Source: Deltaproteobacteria bacterium
Lineage (GTDB): Bacteria > Myxococcota > UBA727 > VGSZ01
DNA length: 36,803 bases
Assembly: GCA_016874845.1 (NCBI GenBank)
Contig: VGSZ01000018.1
Coordinates: forward strand, 1-36,803
Direction of reading: 5' to 3'
Shown: positions 1-8,860 of the stretch, piece by piece
Numbering within the stretch: the first letter of the stretch is position 1
How the letters are laid out: every line of letters starts with the position of its first letter
Translations under genes and position numbers: made by a program
The notes under the pieces: generated by a model
The model's database searches: none
The model's input: the letters and a program-made list of their open reading frames with translations, nothing else
What the model was told of the DNA's origin: nothing

Positions 1-43
1 CAGGTCGTTGCGCGGCCGCCGACAGACGCTACAACCCCGCTGC

Positions 44-289
44 ATGACCCCCGCCGTCGTCGACGTTCTCACCCGCCTGGCGGCCCAGCTCGGTCCCGCC
101 GTCGACCCCGCGCAGGGGACGGCGCTCGCCCAGAAGGGCGCCGTGCAGCGCCTCGCCGAGCCGACGCTCTACGACCTCATCTTCCCCGGCATCGCGTTCC
201 TGCTCGTCATCGTGCTGCCCACCGCCACCGCCTTGTGGGTGATTGTCAAGACGCTGCGCGACCGCCAGAAGGAAGACGACGAGATCTGA
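44..289 (+). CDS. small single-pass membrane protein, unknown function
   Basis: ORF from ATG 44; hydrophobic segment LIFPGIAFLLVIVLPTATALWVIV followed by a charged C-terminus; upstream context cut by window edge. Confidence 0.5.
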   Translation: MTPAVVDVLTRLAAQLGPAVDPAQGTALAQKGAVQRLAEPTLYDLIFPGIAFLLVIVLPTATALWVIVKTLRDRQKEDDEI

Positions 290-383
290 CCCGCTCACCG
301 TCTGCCCGCGCCACCGCTTCGTTGCCGCCGTCATCCGAGCCTAGACCGCGTCTGCATCTGCATTCGCATCCCAGGAGCCCGCC

Positions 384-926
384 GTGCTGAAGTCCGCCGC
401 GTCCCTCGTCGCCGTCGTCGTTTCCCTCGCCGCCTCGGCCGCCCTCGCCTGCGGGGGCCACAGCTCCGGCCAGACCGCCCAGGCTGGCGCCCCGGCCACC
501 GCCGTCGTCGCGTCGCAGACCGAGAAGACCGCCGCCCCGACGAAGTCCGACACCGCCACGCCGACCCCGGCGAAGACGTTCAAGACCGTCTCCGTCGACG
601 ACGTCCAGAAGGGCCTCGACGGCCTGAAGAAGGACAAGAAGGCCTACGCCGTGTTCGACGCCAACGGCAAGGCCACGCGCGAGTCGCAGGGCATCATCCC
701 CACCGCCGTGCTGCTGCCGTCGTCGTCGGCGTACGACCTCGCGCTGCTGCCCGCCGACAAGGCCACGCCCACGGTCTTCTACTGCGCCAACGAGCGCTGC
801 ACGGCGTCGCACTCGGCCGCCAAGCGCGCCCTCGACGCTGGCTTCACCGATGTGTCGGTGCTCTCCGCCGGCATCTCGGGCTGGGTCAAGGCCGGCAAGG
901 CCACCGAGAAGCCCCCGGTCGGCTGA
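384..926 (+). CDS. rhodanese-like domain lipoprotein
   Basis: Signal peptide with lipobox-like AALAC; C-terminal rhodanese-type loop TVFYCANERCTASHSAAKRALDAGFTDVSVLSAGISGW. Confidence 0.75.
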   Translation: MLKSAASLVAVVVSLAASAALACGGHSSGQTAQAGAPATAVVASQTEKTAAPTKSDTATPTPAKTFKTVSVDDVQKGLDGLKKDKKAYAVFDANGKATRESQGIIPTAVLLPSSSAYDLALLPADKATPTVFYCANERCTASHSAAKRALDAGFTDVSVLSAGISGWVKAGKATEKPPVG

Positions 927-1014
927 GCCGCCCGCGACCCGGCGTCCGCGCCGGCGCGGACGCCGGCCGTGCCGGCCCATCCACGACGAGCACCGACCGC
1001 GACCGGCACCGACG

Positions 1015-1761
1015 ATGCGCGTGATCGACCTGGGCGCCGACGTCGACTACGCGCTTGGCATCGCCCGCATGCGCGACGAGATGACGCGCGTCGACGACGA
1101 CGGCCCGCGCCTTCTGCTGCTCGAGCAGCGCCCCACCTTGACCATCACGAAGAAGTCCGGCCTGCAGGCGTTCGTGACGCCACGCAGCGACGCCGAGGCC
1201 AGCGGCATCGCCGTCGTCGAGGCCGACCGCGGCGGCGACGTGACCTTTCACGGCCCGGGGCAGCTGACCGGCTACCCGCTGCTGCGCCTGGGCGACACGA
1301 GCCTCGGCGGCGACGTCATGGGCTACGTGCGCGCGCTCGAGGCGGCGCTCGCGGCGGCGTGCCGCGCCCTCGGTGTCGACGACGCTCGCGGCGTCCCCGG
1401 GCGCGACGCGCAGGGCCAATTCCTGACCGGCGTGTGGTGCGACGCGCCCGTCGTCCTCGACGAGACGCTGGGCTGCCACTTCCACCAGGTGGAGCGCCGG
1501 CCGGCCAAGGTCTGCGCCATCGGCGTCGGGCTCGGCGGCGGCGTCACCCGCCACGGCTTCGCGCTGAACGTCACCACCAACCTCGAGGCGTTCACGCGTC
1601 ACGTCGTGCCCTGCGGCCTGACCGGCCGCGGCGTCACCAGCCTCGAGCGCGTGCTGCCGCGGGCGCCGTCGATGGCGCGCGTGAAGGCCGTCGTCGTCGA
1701 CGCCGTCGTCGCCCACGTCGCGCCGCTACACCGGCCCCGGTCTTCTTCGTCGTCGACCTGA
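1015..1761 (+). CDS. lipB: octanoyltransferase LipB
   Basis: Motifs RGGDVTFHGPGQLTGYPLL, GVW..., KVCAIGVGLGGGVTRHGFALNV, CGLTGRGVTSLE typical of LipB; ATG at 1015. Confidence 0.93.
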   Translation: MRVIDLGADVDYALGIARMRDEMTRVDDDGPRLLLLEQRPTLTITKKSGLQAFVTPRSDAEASGIAVVEADRGGDVTFHGPGQLTGYPLLRLGDTSLGGDVMGYVRALEAALAAACRALGVDDARGVPGRDAQGQFLTGVWCDAPVVLDETLGCHFHQVERRPAKVCAIGVGLGGGVTRHGFALNVTTNLEAFTRHVVPCGLTGRGVTSLERVLPRAPSMARVKAVVVDAVVAHVAPLHRPRSSSSST

Positions 1762-1788
1762 GGGCCCGACGGCCCGCGCGCCTCGTCG

Positions 1789-3504
1789 TCAGCGGCTGGT
1801 CTTCCTGCAGGTGACGTAGCAGGCCCACAGCTCGTGATCGAGCGCCTTGCGCGCCGGCCCGTCGGGACGGGCCAGGCGACGCAGCAGCGGCGCCGTGCAG
1901 TCGACGTCGCGGCAATGGGCGCGCAGCACCGCGGCCTGGCGGAACACTGCGTTCGCCGGCCACGCCGGCAGCGCGCGGCCGCCGCTCTTGAAGGCCTTGC
2001 CTCCCGGCACCTTGGCGACGACGCCGGCGTCGACGATCGCGCCGGCCGCGCCGGCGTCGACGATCGCGCTGCCGGCATCCGGGACCGCGCTGCCGGCATC
2101 CGGGACCGCGCTGCCGGCGTTGGCGCTCGCGCCCGCCGCGCCGGCGTCGAGGACCACGCTGCCGGTGTTGACAGCCACGCTGCCGGCGTCGGCGACCAGG
2201 GCGACGAGCACGATGTCTTTGGCGGCGGCGCGGTCTCGCGCGAGGAAGGCCGCGGCGACGATGACGGCGACGGCGAGCCCGGCGGCGACCGCCGCGAGCG
2301 TGCGCCGCCAGGGGGGCTCGCCCGCCTTCGGCGCGCCCGGGGGCCTCAGGTCCGAGGCGCGCACCAGCAGCGTCGGCTCGACCCACGTCGTCGCCGGGGA
2401 CGGCGCCGGGAGCGGCGTGCCCTCGAGGTCGCGCAGGCGGAACGTGCGCGTGGGCTCGCGCGGCCGCGCCGGCTCGTCGACGACGGCGTGGCGGCCGGCG
2501 AAGGACGTCACCCGCGGTCGCTCGCCCGTCGGTCCGTCGGCGAAGTGGGTGGCGGCCCGCAGCGCGCCCAGGGCGGCCATCGCGTCGGCGGCGGCGGCGG
2601 GTTGGCGCTCTTCGCGTGCCCACAGCGACAGGGCGTCGGCCATCGCCGCGCAGGAGGCGTAGCGGTCGCCGGCGACGGGGGCGGTGGCGCACTTGATGAC
2701 CGCGCGCAGCCCGGGATGCAGCGCACTCCAGCGCAGCGGCACGTGCCCGCCCGAGCCGCTCTTGCGCCAGGTCTCGTCGAGCGACAGCCCCTCGTAGTAG
2801 CGCGTGTTGGTGAGCAGCTCGTACAGCAGCACGCCGACGGCGAACTGGTCGGCGCGGCCGTCGATGGCCTCGCCGCGGGCCTGCTCCGGCGACATGTACG
2901 CGATCTTGCCCATCACCACGCTGGGCGCGGTCTTCTCGACCTTCTGCGTCGACAGCGCGAGGCCGAAGTCGATGAGCTTCACAGAGCCGTCGCGGCCGAG
3001 CATCACGTTCTGCGGGCTGACGTCGCGGTGCACGACCTTCAGCGGCTCCCCCGTCGCCGGGTGGCGCGTGCGGTGCGCGCTGTCGAGGGCCAGCAGCACC
3101 TGGCGCGCGACGTAGACGACGACGGCGGCGGGCAGCGGGGCGCCGCTCTGCTCGGTGAGCGCCGCGACCCTCTTCAGGTCGAGGCCGTCGATGTGCTCCA
3201 TCGCCAGGTAGTACTGGCCCTCGAAGCACCCGGCGTCGACGACGCCACAGATGTTCGGGTGCGCGAGCAGCGCGAGCAGCCGCACCTCGTCGATGAAGCG
3301 GCGCTCGTACTCGGGGTCGTCCTCGACCCGCAGCGTCTTGACCACGCAGGGCTGCTCGCCGCCGTCGTCGGCGCGGCGGGTGGCGAGCCATACCATGCCC
3401 ATGCCGCCGCGACCGAGCACGGTCTGCAGCATGAACTCGCCGAGCGGCCGCGGCGCCGGCCGCCGCCCGAGGCCCTCGAGGTCGACGAGATCCTCTGCCG
3501 CCAA
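1789..3504 (-). CDS. serine/threonine protein kinase with C-terminal TM segment and repeat linker
   Basis: Kinase motifs: GRGGMGMVW, VVKTL, HRDVSPQNVMLGRDGSVKLIDFGLA, AYMSPEQARGE; TM segment TLAAVAAGLAVAVIVAAAFLA. Start uncertain (TTG 3504 or GTG 3615). Confidence 0.88.
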   Translation of the reverse strand: MAAEDLVDLEGLGRRPAPRPLGEFMLQTVLGRGGMGMVWLATRRADDGGEQPCVVKTLRVEDDPEYERRFIDEVRLLALLAHPNICGVVDAGCFEGQYYLAMEHIDGLDLKRVAALTEQSGAPLPAAVVVYVARQVLLALDSAHRTRHPATGEPLKVVHRDVSPQNVMLGRDGSVKLIDFGLALSTQKVEKTAPSVVMGKIAYMSPEQARGEAIDGRADQFAVGVLLYELLTNTRYYEGLSLDETWRKSGSGGHVPLRWSALHPGLRAVIKCATAPVAGDRYASCAAMADALSLWAREERQPAAAADAMAALGALRAATHFADGPTGERPRVTSFAGRHAVVDEPARPREPTRTFRLRDLEGTPLPAPSPATTWVEPTLLVRASDLRPPGAPKAGEPPWRRTLAAVAAGLAVAVIVAAAFLARDRAAAKDIVLVALVADAGSVAVNTGSVVLDAGAAGASANAGSAVPDAGSAVPDAGSAIVDAGAAGAIVDAGVVAKVPGGKAFKSGGRALPAWPANAVFRQAAVLRAHCRDVDCTAPLLRRLARPDGPARKALDHELWACYVTCRKTSR

Positions 3505-3607
3505 ACCACCTCCGACAAGCTCCGCCGGCCTCGGTCGTTGCCCCACGCCGGGCCTCGACTGGACCCGCGCGCCCGGCTGCGGTTGACTGTGTTCCGCGAG
3601 GAGACCC

Positions 3608-4570
3608 GTGTCCACATCTGCGCTCCTGCCGATGCTCTTCGCTGCCGCGGTTGGTGCGCCGCCTGCCGCGGTCGGCGCCCGCGCTGCCACCGGCCTGTTG
3701 TCGGCCAGGCCGTCGACCGCGCCGTCGACCGCGCCGTCGACCTCGTCTGGGCAGGCGTTCCTGATCGTGCCCGCGGGCGCCGCCGCCCGCGACGCCGCCC
3801 GCGATGTCGTTCTGCGCGCCGCGGTGGCCAGCGTCAGCGCCGTCGTCGACGAGGCGGCCGGGGCCGCCCTGCTGGCCGACGCCCGCGACGCCGGTCTCGC
3901 CTGCGAGCCCGAAGACGACGCCTGCTGGCTGCGCGTGGCCGAGCTTGGCGGCGCCCGCGGCGTCGTCTTCATCGTCGGCGACGTCGTCACGGTGACCTCG
4001 GACGACGGCACCCACGCCGCCTCGGTGATGGGCCCGGGCGACGCCTCGCTGGTGGCGGCCACGCGTCGCGCCTTCGGCGTCGCCGGCGAGCTGCGGGTGG
4101 CGGTGACGACGCCGCAGGCCGCGGTCAGCGTCGACGGCGCGCCGGTGGCCGTGCAGCGGGGCGTCGCCGTCGCCAGCGTCCCGCCCGGCGAGCACGTGAT
4201 CGTTGTCGGTGCGCCCGGCTTTGCCGCCGCCCGCACCGCCCTGCGCGTCGCCCGTGGCGCCGTCGTCGTCGTGCCTGTCGCGCTGACGGCGAGCGCTGCG
4301 CCGTCGTCATCGTCGGTCGCGTGGGGGGCGGCGCTGCGCTGGTCCGGCGCTGGCGTGCTCACAGCCGCCGCGGTGGGCGCAGGCACGCTCGTCGCAGTGG
4401 GGCAGGTCCCCTACCTCGCCTGCTACGAGGCGAGGTCACCCCTGGGCTGCGCCAAGGACGGCGCGATCCGCACCGCCGCCGACGACACCGCTGTCGCCGC
4501 GCTCGTCACCGCCGTCGCCGGCGCCGTGGTTGGCGGCGGCGCGCTCGCCGCGGGCCTTATCGTCGAGTAG
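3608..4570 (+). CDS. secreted/membrane protein with PEGA-like segment
   Basis: Signal-like N-terminus; segment ELRVAVTTPQAAVSVDGAPVAVQRGVAVASVPPGEHVIVVGAPGFAAAR resembles PEGA repeats; C-terminal hydrophobic segments. Confidence 0.65.
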   Translation: MSTSALLPMLFAAAVGAPPAAVGARAATGLLSARPSTAPSTAPSTSSGQAFLIVPAGAAARDAARDVVLRAAVASVSAVVDEAAGAALLADARDAGLACEPEDDACWLRVAELGGARGVVFIVGDVVTVTSDDGTHAASVMGPGDASLVAATRRAFGVAGELRVAVTTPQAAVSVDGAPVAVQRGVAVASVPPGEHVIVVGAPGFAAARTALRVARGAVVVVPVALTASAAPSSSSVAWGAALRWSGAGVLTAAAVGAGTLVAVGQVPYLACYEARSPLGCAKDGAIRTAADDTAVAALVTAVAGAVVGGGALAAGLIVE

Positions 4571-4626
4571 CGCGCGCCGCCGAGCGCGCGCCGCCGAGCG
4601 CGCACCGCGCGTCGTCGTCGTGCTGG

Positions 4627-6225
4627 TCACGGCCCGACGCAGACGCCCCCATTGGTCGGTATGCACGCCACGCGACAGGCCGCGTTGGCGGGTGCGCTGC
4701 AGACGTGGACCAGGGTGCCATTGGTGTCGGCGGTCTTCGTCAGGTCGTGGCCGATGGTGTCGTTGGTGACGGCCGTGGCGCCGTTGGCCACCATCACCTT
4801 GCCGTTCAGCGACGCGCCCACGCACACCACCGACGCGCCGTTGACGGCGACCAGCGCCCGCGCGGTGGTCACCGGGTCGAGGATCGTGCCCGTCGCCGCG
4901 CTGCACGACAGCGCGCCGCCGTTGGTGCCAAAGAACGCCGCCGAGCCGCTGCCCGCGACGGTGGCGGTCGAGCGGCTCGCCTCGACGAACCCGCCGAACT
5001 GCGCCAGGTAGCCGACGTCGCCGGCGTCTTCGGCGCCGCTGTCGCTCGCCACGATCGAGCCGCCCGTCGCGAGAAACCCGACGTTGCTGCAGCCGCGGGC
5101 CAGCGCACCCGGCACCTCGAGAGTGCCGCCGCTCTCGGCCTGCAGCCCGATGACGGCGTCGACGACCTGCAGCACGCGTACGACGTTGCCCGCCGTGTCG
5201 CGCTGCAGGTCGACGGTGAGCACACCGCCGCCGTGGGCCGATATGCCCACGCGAAAGCCGCTGACGACCACGGCGCCGTCGTCGCCGCCGACGACGATGA
5301 AGCCGCCGTCGCGCACCGCGAGCCCGACGCCCTCGTGCACCAGGGTCTCGGCGGGGCTCGGGCTGTCGATGGTCAGCCGCTCGAGCCGCAGCCCGCCGGT
5401 CACGATCAGGCCGTCGCCGTCGTCGGGGAAAGACAGCGTCGTCGCCTCGCCCAGGGCGGGGTCGGCGCCGCGCAGGCAGATCCGCTCGCCGTCGACGTGA
5501 TCGACGGTCAGCGGCCCCAGCATCGGCACGACGCCGGGCGGCAGCGAAAGCGTCACCCGGCCGGGCGCCACGATGCGCAGGCCGGCGAGCTGCTTGAGCA
5601 CCTCGCGCAGGGCCTCGTCGCCGGGAACGGCGACGAGGCGCTCGTTCGTCACCACCGCGTCGCAGTCGGCGTGCTCGACGTCGATCTCGTCGTCGTCGAG
5701 GACATCGTCGCCGTCGTCATCGACGCCGAGCAGCGTTCGGCTGCCGCCGAACGGGCACGCCGCGCCCTGGACCACCAGCGTCTTTGGCCCCGGCGGGCCC
5801 GGCGGCCCCGGCTCGCCCTGCAGGAAGAACACCTGCGCCTGCGCGCTCGCCGCCCCGGCGACGAGGGTCAACAGCACCACCCGACCCACCGGCAGCGTCG
5901 CCGGCACCGTCACGTACGCCACGCCATCCTCCGCACTCTCGAGTTCGGCCACTACTTCGCCGCCGTCGACGACGTAGCGGGCCTCCGTCGGCGCCGTCGT
6001 CCCCGACCATGTCACCCGCAGCCGCCGCTCGACCCGGTGGTCCGCCGCCACGCCCTGCGCGTCGTCGACCACGGCGCCGGCCAGGGGTCGCGCCGAGCCG
6101 TCGCCGTCGACGGCCACGATCGCGAACGCCTCGTCCGCCGGCAGCGGCGCCGGAAAGAACAGGCTGCAGCCGCCGCCGAAGACGACGACGCACGCCGAAG
6201 CCAGAGCCCACCACCGTCGTCGCAC
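4627..6225 (-). CDS. lipoprotein with collagen-like/DUF7151-like segment and putative right-handed beta-helix
   Basis: Signal plus lipobox FGGGCS; GEPGPPGPPGPKTLVVQGAACPFGGSRTLLGVDDDGDDVLDDDEIDVEH; long stretch of short beta-helix-like repeats. Confidence 0.75.
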   Translation of the reverse strand: MRRRWWALASACVVVFGGGCSLFFPAPLPADEAFAIVAVDGDGSARPLAGAVVDDAQGVAADHRVERRLRVTWSGTTAPTEARYVVDGGEVVAELESAEDGVAYVTVPATLPVGRVVLLTLVAGAASAQAQVFFLQGEPGPPGPPGPKTLVVQGAACPFGGSRTLLGVDDDGDDVLDDDEIDVEHADCDAVVTNERLVAVPGDEALREVLKQLAGLRIVAPGRVTLSLPPGVVPMLGPLTVDHVDGERICLRGADPALGEATTLSFPDDGDGLIVTGGLRLERLTIDSPSPAETLVHEGVGLAVRDGGFIVVGGDDGAVVVSGFRVGISAHGGGVLTVDLQRDTAGNVVRVLQVVDAVIGLQAESGGTLEVPGALARGCSNVGFLATGGSIVASDSGAEDAGDVGYLAQFGGFVEASRSTATVAGSGSAAFFGTNGGALSCSAATGTILDPVTTARALVAVNGASVVCVGASLNGKVMVANGATAVTNDTIGHDLTKTADTNGTLVHVCSAPANAACRVACIPTNGGVCVGP

Positions 6226-6285
6226 GCGGCAAGAGCCTAGCAGGGTGCAGCCTCGTCGACGCCGGTCGGCCCGGGGCGCTGGTGC

Positions 6286-7317
6286 TCAGCCGCCGACGTC
6301 GGCCATCGAGAATGGCTGTCGCAGCACCGGGGCCAGCGGGTGGTGGCTGCGCTTGCCGTCGAGGGCGGCGTCGAGCAGCGCGCCGAGCGCCGCGTCGTTG
6401 GCGCCGCCGCGCAGGGCCGCGCCGAGCGGGAGCCCGCCGGGCTCGTACAGGCAGCCGCGCACCCGTCCCTCGGCAGACAGGCGCAGGCGGTCGCAGGCGT
6501 CGCAGAACGGCTCGGTGTCCGACGCGATCAGGCCAAAGACGACGTCGCGCGCGCCCGTGTCGTTGCGTCGGCGCACCTGCCACAGCGCCGCGGGGTCGCT
6601 CGCGTGCCGGCGGGTCAGGGACCGGGGCGTCGACGACGACAGCCGACCGACGCCGGCGACGACGTCGTGGCCGCTGACGAAGGTCTCCTTCACGTAGCCC
6701 GCGGCGCTGCCGGTGTTCATCTGCTCGATGAAGCGCAGCTCGACGCCGTCGTCGGCCGCGGCGTCGAGCATGGCGCCCAGCTCGTCGTCGTTGACGCCGC
6801 GCTGCACGACGCAGTTCCACTTGACCCGCAGGCCGGCGTCGCGAGCGGCGCGCATCGCCTGCCGCGCCTCGCCCACCGACGCGCCGGGCCCCATCACGAA
6901 GGCGACGCGCGCCTCCTGCAGGGTGTCCAGGTGCACCGTCACCGCGCGCAGCCCGGCCGCCACCAACGCCGGCAGCGACGACGGCAGCCGCAGGCCGTTG
7001 GTGGTCAGCGCGAGCTCGCGGGCGCCGGCAGAGGCCCAGGCGGCGACGACGTCGACGAGGTCCTTGCGCAGGGTCGGCTCGCCACCGGTGAAGCGCACCT
7101 TGCGGACGCCGCGCGAAAGGAGCAGCGGCGCGAGCCGCGCGTGCTCGCCGGGAGACAGCCAGGCAGCCTGCGTCGACGGCGTGGTCACCGACCCCGGGCG
7201 GCAGTAGCGGCAGTCGAGCTGGCAGGCCGACAGCAGCGACACCCGCAGCGCGTACGACGACCGCCGGCCCTGCTGGGGCGCCACGGCAGGAGTGTCGTCG
7301 ACGATCGGCAGCACCAT
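6286..7317 (-). CDS. moaA: GTP 3',8-cyclase MoaA (radical SAM)
   Basis: SACQLDCRYCRPG (CxxxCxxC), RFTGGEPTLRKDL, LTTNGL, second cluster FCDACDRLRLSAEGRVRGCLY, C-terminal GG. Confidence 0.92.
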   Translation of the reverse strand: MVLPIVDDTPAVAPQQGRRSSYALRVSLLSACQLDCRYCRPGSVTTPSTQAAWLSPGEHARLAPLLLSRGVRKVRFTGGEPTLRKDLVDVVAAWASAGARELALTTNGLRLPSSLPALVAAGLRAVTVHLDTLQEARVAFVMGPGASVGEARQAMRAARDAGLRVKWNCVVQRGVNDDELGAMLDAAADDGVELRFIEQMNTGSAAGYVKETFVSGHDVVAGVGRLSSSTPRSLTRRHASDPAALWQVRRRNDTGARDVVFGLIASDTEPFCDACDRLRLSAEGRVRGCLYEPGGLPLGAALRGGANDAALGALLDAALDGKRSHHPLAPVLRQPFSMADVGG

Positions 7318-7422
7318 CGTGGGAGTCCTTAGCGCATGAGGCCCGCTCCGCCCACCCGGGGACCGGCGGCCATCGGGGCGGCCGTGGACGCCGCGCCGCG
7401 TCGGTCCTATGGTGACGACATC

Positions 7423-7977
7423 ATGGTCGAGGACAAGAAGACGCCGCCCGCGCGCTCCGACGACGACGACGCGGCCGCCGCCGACGGCGAGGCCCGCGGC
7501 TTCGGCAGCAAGTCCATCGGCGACATGGCGCGGCGGGCGTTGATGTCGGGGATCGGCGCGGTCTTCTTGAGCGAAGAGAACCTGCGCCAGCAGCTGTCGG
7601 AGATGAAGCTCGGCAAGGACGCCGTCGGCTACGTCGTCGGGCAGGTCGACAAGACCAAGCGCGAGATCATCGACGTCGTCGCCCGCGAGACGCGCGCGTT
7701 CCTGTCGCGGCTCGAGGTCGAGAAGATGGTCGGGCGCATGCTGATGGGCACGACCATCGAGGTGCAGACGCGCATCCGCATCCTGCCCAACAAAGACGGC
7801 GGCGTCGGCGTCAACGTCGAGCGCAACGACGCCACCTTCGTGAAGTCCGACGTGCCGTCGGACGCGCCTGCCACGGCGCCCATGGCCGCCGCGCCCGCCG
7901 GAGACGACCGACCGCGGCGGGGGCGGCGCAAGAGTGACCGCAAGCAGCGCGACGACGACGACGACGACGAGATCTGA
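7423..7977 (+). CDS. conserved hypothetical protein, phasin-like/charged C-terminus
   Basis: ATG 7423; amphipathic central region LMSGIGAVFLSEENLRQQLSEMKLGKDAVGYVVGQVDKTKREIIDVVARETR; Asp-rich tail. Confidence 0.6.
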   Translation: MVEDKKTPPARSDDDDAAAADGEARGFGSKSIGDMARRALMSGIGAVFLSEENLRQQLSEMKLGKDAVGYVVGQVDKTKREIIDVVARETRAFLSRLEVEKMVGRMLMGTTIEVQTRIRILPNKDGGVGVNVERNDATFVKSDVPSDAPATAPMAAAPAGDDRPRRGRRKSDRKQRDDDDDDEI

Positions 7978-8065
7978 CCAACCTGCCGGACCGACGACGC
8001 GCGCCGATCGCGGCGGGGTGTTTGGCGACCGCCGACGCGCGCCGCCGGCGCTGGTTGTTGGACCT

Positions 8066-8455
8066 TCAGGTCGACGTGCTGCTCGTGCTGCCAGCGCCGC
8101 TGCTCGTGCTGCCAGCGCCGCTGCTCGCGCTCGTCGACGTCGACCCGCCGCCGGTGCTCGTCGACGTCGACCCGCCGCCGGTGCTCGTCGACGTCGACTC
8201 GCCGCCGGCGCTGCCGGCGTTCGTCGGCGGTGACGGCGCGCCGCCGGCGCTGCTGGCGTTCGTCGGCGACGATGACGAGTAGAGGTCCTTGTACCAGCCG
8301 CCCCCCTTCAGGTGGAACGCCGACGCCGACAGCTCCTTGCCCATCGTCTGCGACTTGCCGCAGGCGGGGCACTCGGCGGGGGCCGGGTCGTTGTGCTTCT
8401 GCAGGAGCTCTTCCAGGTGGCCGCAGGCGGCGCAGCGGTATTCGAAGATCGGCAT
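8066..8455 (-). CDS. FmdB-family zinc ribbon protein with Ser/Thr/Gly repeat tail
   Basis: MPIFEYRCAACGHLEELLQKHNDPAPAECPACGKSQTMGKELSASAFHLKGGGWYKDLY; then repeats STSTSTGGG and TNA(S/G)SAGG. Confidence 0.85.
   Translation of the reverse strand: MPIFEYRCAACGHLEELLQKHNDPAPAECPACGKSQTMGKELSASAFHLKGGGWYKDLYSSSSPTNASSAGGAPSPPTNAGSAGGESTSTSTGGGSTSTSTGGGSTSTSASSGAGSTSSGAGSTSSTST
8079..8208. repeat. short tandem repeats (21-nt ctgctcgtgctgccagcgccg, ~2 copies; 27-nt gtgctcgtcgacgtcgacccgccgccg, ~3 copies)
   Basis: Direct reading of the sequence; encodes low-complexity tail of the FmdB-like protein. Confidence 0.85.
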
Positions 8456-8508
8456 GGGGGGCCTCGGAGTCGAAACGCGTGCCAAGCCTAGGCTCCGCCG
8501 CGACGACG

Positions 8509-8781
8509 TCAACGCCACGATCCGACGACGCCCCCGGCGGGCGCGCCGGCGGGGGCGCCCGCCGGCGCTGGCGCGGTCGATCCGTCCGTCGTCTCCGTCG
8601 ACGCTCCGGTCTGCCCGGCGCCAACGCCCGCGACCACGCCGGGGCCGCCGTTCCGGCCGCCATTCCGGCCGCCATTCCGGCCGCCGTTCCGGCCGCCGTT
8701 CCGGCCGCCATTCCGGTCGCCATTCCGGTCGCCGTTCCAGCCGGGCAGCCCGCCGGCCGGCGCGACGCCTAGATCCCGCAT
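8509..8781 (-). CDS. possible small Asn/Gly/Arg-rich repeat protein
   Basis: ORF MRDLGVAPAGGLPGWNGDRNGDRNGGRNGGRNGG...; could equally be noncoding repeat DNA. Confidence 0.25.
   Translation of the reverse strand: MRDLGVAPAGGLPGWNGDRNGDRNGGRNGGRNGGRNGGRNGGRNGGPGVVAGVGAGQTGASTETTDGSTAPAPAGAPAGAPAGGVVGSWR
8647..8742. repeat. 12-bp tandem repeat GCC(G/A)TTCCGG(C/T)C, 8 units
   Basis: Eight consecutive near-identical 12-mers read directly. Confidence 0.95.
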
Positions 8782-8860
8782 CCGGATGCGCTGGGCAGTC
8801 TGGCAGGGCCCTCGCACTGCTGCGGGCGACGCTCACCAACCCCCACCGATGGAGCCCGCC

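Noticed and set aside
4567-4610. gcgcgcgccgccga direct repeats as a functional terminator
   Set aside because: Only CG-rich self-complementarity between convergent genes, no U-tract; cannot be separated from base composition.
1834-6240. 1468-aa plus-strand ORF
   Set aside because: Antisense to the kinase and beta-helix genes; Arg/Ala-rich composition typical of spurious long ORFs in GC-rich DNA.
8022-8282. Plus-strand hydrophobic ORF LLVLPAPLLVLPAPLLALVDVDPPPVLVDVD
   Set aside because: Antisense reading of the FmdB-like repeat tail; no independent coding evidence.
8647-8742. CRISPR array
   Set aside because: Units are 12 bp and contiguous with no spacers.
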